Positions 62,551 through 64,000 of a stretch of DNA of 64,000 nt are shown here, in pieces. The notes beneath the pieces are model-generated. The model was not told the origin of the DNA. It was given only the letters and a program-made list of their open reading frames with translations, and did not search any database. A program made the translations under genes and the position numbers. The stretch comes from an uncultured Nitrospira sp. (GTDB lineage: Bacteria; Nitrospirota; Nitrospiria; Nitrospirales; Nitrospiraceae): NCBI GenBank assembly GCA_902500825.1, contig CABVRX010000001.1, positions 62,001 to 126,000 of the forward strand, given 5' to 3'. Each line of letters begins with the position of its first letter. The stretch's first letter is position 1.

Positions 62551-62758
62551 TGGGCCCTCCTTGCGCGGTTCGCCGGCCGAAGACCATCTAACGATGTAAC
62601 AAGGCTAGTATAGGGCCTATTCGTTGAGCGGCAAGGAAAAAACAGAAGCCTGGGAGAAAGGGAGTCTTCGAGACGATTCCGATGAGCGCGTTGACCTCTA
62701 TCGGACCCTCCGTTAAGATGCGCCTTCCTCAATCGTAACCTATCAGGGACATTCGCCG

Positions 62759-63796
62759 ATGACGACCTATCGTGATGCAGGTGTGGATATCGATGCAGGC
62801 GATGAGCTTGTCGATCGCATCAAGCCGCTTGTTCGATCGACGTTTCGTCCCGAGGTCCTGACCGACTTGGGAGGCTTTGGCGGTCTCTTCGGCCTCCAAG
62901 CCGGCAAATACAAAGAACCAGTGCTCGTCTCCGGGACCGACGGGGTTGGAACCAAACTGAAGATCGCCTTCATGGTGGATAAACACGACACCGTCGGAAT
63001 CGATTTAGTGGCGATGTGTGTCAATGATATTGCGGTGAGCGGAGCAGAGCCGCTGTTTTTTCTAGACTATTTTGCGACCGGGAAGTTATCCGTCTCGAAG
63101 GCTCAGGACGTGATCGCCGGTATTGCCGAAGGCTGCCGTCAAGCCGGGTGTGCGCTGATCGGGGGTGAAACCGCCGAGATGCCGTCATTCTACCCTGATG
63201 GAGAATATGATCTGGCCGGTTTTGCCGTCGGCGCGGTCGATCGCCAGAAGATCATCGATGGTCGGCACATTGTATCCGGGGATGCGGTCATAGGCTTGGC
63301 TTCGACGGGTCTCCATAGTAACGGCTACTCACTGGCCCGGCGAGTGTTGTTCGAACAAGCCAAGCTGACGGTGGCCAGCCGTCTTTCTGAACTTGATGGG
63401 CCCATCGGTGAGGTACTCCTGACACCCACCAGGATTTATGCGAAGCAAATTTTGGCGCTCGTCGAACAATTTCCGATCAAGGGCATCGCACACATCACCG
63501 GAGGAGGCATTACGGATAATTTGCCACGCGTGTTCCCTAAGGCTGTACGGGCGAGGATCGCCCGCACAGCCTGGCCAGTGCCGCCGATCTTCGGCGTGAT
63601 GAGTCGTTTAGGTCGGGTCGATCGTGAAGAAATGTACCGAGTGTTCAACATGGGCATTGGGTTGATTCTTGTGGTACCGCCTGATTTCGTGTCCGGAGTG
63701 CTGGCTCGCGCCACAGCGATGGGCGACCAAGGCTGGCAGATCGGTGAAATCGTTTCCTCCACCGGGAAGGAGCCGGAGGTTGAGTATGTCGATTAG
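62759..63796 (+). CDS. purM: Phosphoribosylformylglycinamidine cyclo-ligase
   Basis: A 345-residue enzyme of purine synthesis that closes the imidazole ring to give [42 protein letters not shown] (split in the text by CVND) and [21 protein letters not shown] are typical. Length is normal. It overlaps purN by 11 bases, so the two are co-translated. Confidence 0.97.
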   Translation: MTTYRDAGVDIDAGDELVDRIKPLVRSTFRPEVLTDLGGFGGLFGLQAGKYKEPVLVSGTDGVGTKLKIAFMVDKHDTVGIDLVAMCVNDIAVSGAEPLFFLDYFATGKLSVSKAQDVIAGIAEGCRQAGCALIGGETAEMPSFYPDGEYDLAGFAVGAVDRQKIIDGRHIVSGDAVIGLASTGLHSNGYSLARRVLFEQAKLTVASRLSELDGPIGEVLLTPTRIYAKQILALVEQFPIKGIAHITGGGITDNLPRVFPKAVRARIARTAWPVPPIFGVMSRLGRVDREEMYRVFNMGIGLILVVPPDFVSGVLARATAMGDQGWQIGEIVSSTGKEPEVEYVD

Positions 63797-64000
63797 CCGG
63801 GCGACTCCATTGCGGGTGGCGGTACTGGCATCCGGCCGAGGCTCCAATCTGCAAGCCGTCATCGATGCGATCGAAGCAGGGCAGGCGCAAGCTCAGATTG
63901 TCGCTGTCATCAGCAATAAGAAGGATGCGGTCGCGCTGGAGCGGGCTCGGAAGCACGGACTGACTGATAGTTTTGTCGATCCCAAACCCTTTGCTGGACG
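63786..64000 (+). CDS. purN: Phosphoribosylglycinamide formyltransferase, 5' part
   Basis: The frame from the ATG at 63786 runs off the window. The 71 visible residues include [19 protein letters not shown], the phosphate-binding start of PurN, and [10 protein letters not shown]. The enzyme transfers a formyl group to GAR. It overlaps purM, as in many bacteria. Confidence 0.93.
   Translation, partial: MSISRATPLRVAVLASGRGSNLQAVIDAIEAGQAQAQIVAVISNKKDAVALERARKHGLTDSFVDPKPFAG

Overview
The window looks like a chromosomal piece of a flagellated, Gram-negative, Nitrospira-like bacterium (Nitrospirota). This is inferred from the type II secretion genes, HemE/HemH/HemY-type haem synthesis, NtrY/NtrX signalling, a proteobacterial-type CheY/CheZ pair, and intergenic palindromes of a kind I associate from memory with Nitrospira genomes. 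No rRNA, tRNA or CRISPR was seen.

Layout. (1) 1-8034 (+): two glycosyltransferases, a hypothetical gene, flagellin, FlaG, FliD, FliS, a FliT-like chaperone, a GGDEF protein with a destroyed active site and a PilZ protein. Flagellin has a near-consensus sigma-28 promoter. (2) 8061-9369: a MinD/ParA-type ATPase (-) and a small helix-turn-helix protein. (3) 9691-29037 (+): a large motility and chemotaxis block with CheY, CheZ, MotA, MotB, a STAS protein, a second CheZ-like protein, a second CheY, CheA, CheW, a PAS histidine kinase with its regulator, an MCP, CheR, CheD and CheB. It runs into a partner-switching set: two STAS antagonists, a receiver-PP2C phosphatase, an HPt protein and a receiver-HATPase protein. 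(4) 29087-39631 (-): a type II secretion cluster in the order C-E-F-G-H-I-J-N-L-M-K, with no gspD in the window. (5) 39783-41759 (+): gmd and fcl for GDP-L-fucose. (6) 41890-43994 (-): an FmdB zinc ribbon, a PstS-like binding protein, an IPT/TIG protein and an HMA-like protein. (7) 44157-54871: small unknown genes, an EamA transporter, a fatty acid desaturase, hemE-hemH-hemG, a flavin reductase, a Sel1 protein and MazG. (8) 55045-57521: a decayed integron. It holds the frameshifted tail of an integron integrase, an inverted repeat, short cassette genes, two recognisable attC sites and a Tat-exported intradiol dioxygenase, followed by a palindromic element and broken gene fragments. (9) 57619-64000: a DUF1844 protein, NtrY, NtrX, a zinc-ribbon response regulator (-), purM and the start of purN.

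How the parts work together. Regions 1-3 make, glycosylate, drive and steer the flagellum. Sigma-28-like promoters before fliC, cheR, the MCP gene and possibly the STAS gene and cheY suggest one late-flagellar regulon. Two CheY and two CheZ-type proteins suggest parallel outputs. The partner-switching proteins could connect chemoreceptor signalling to a sigma factor or c-di-GMP target. The clearest unusual signals are the second CheZ-like phosphatase, the pseudo-receiver with a built-in Glu, the non-catalytic GGDEF protein beside a PilZ protein, the decayed integron, and repeat elements whose edges coincide with stop codons.
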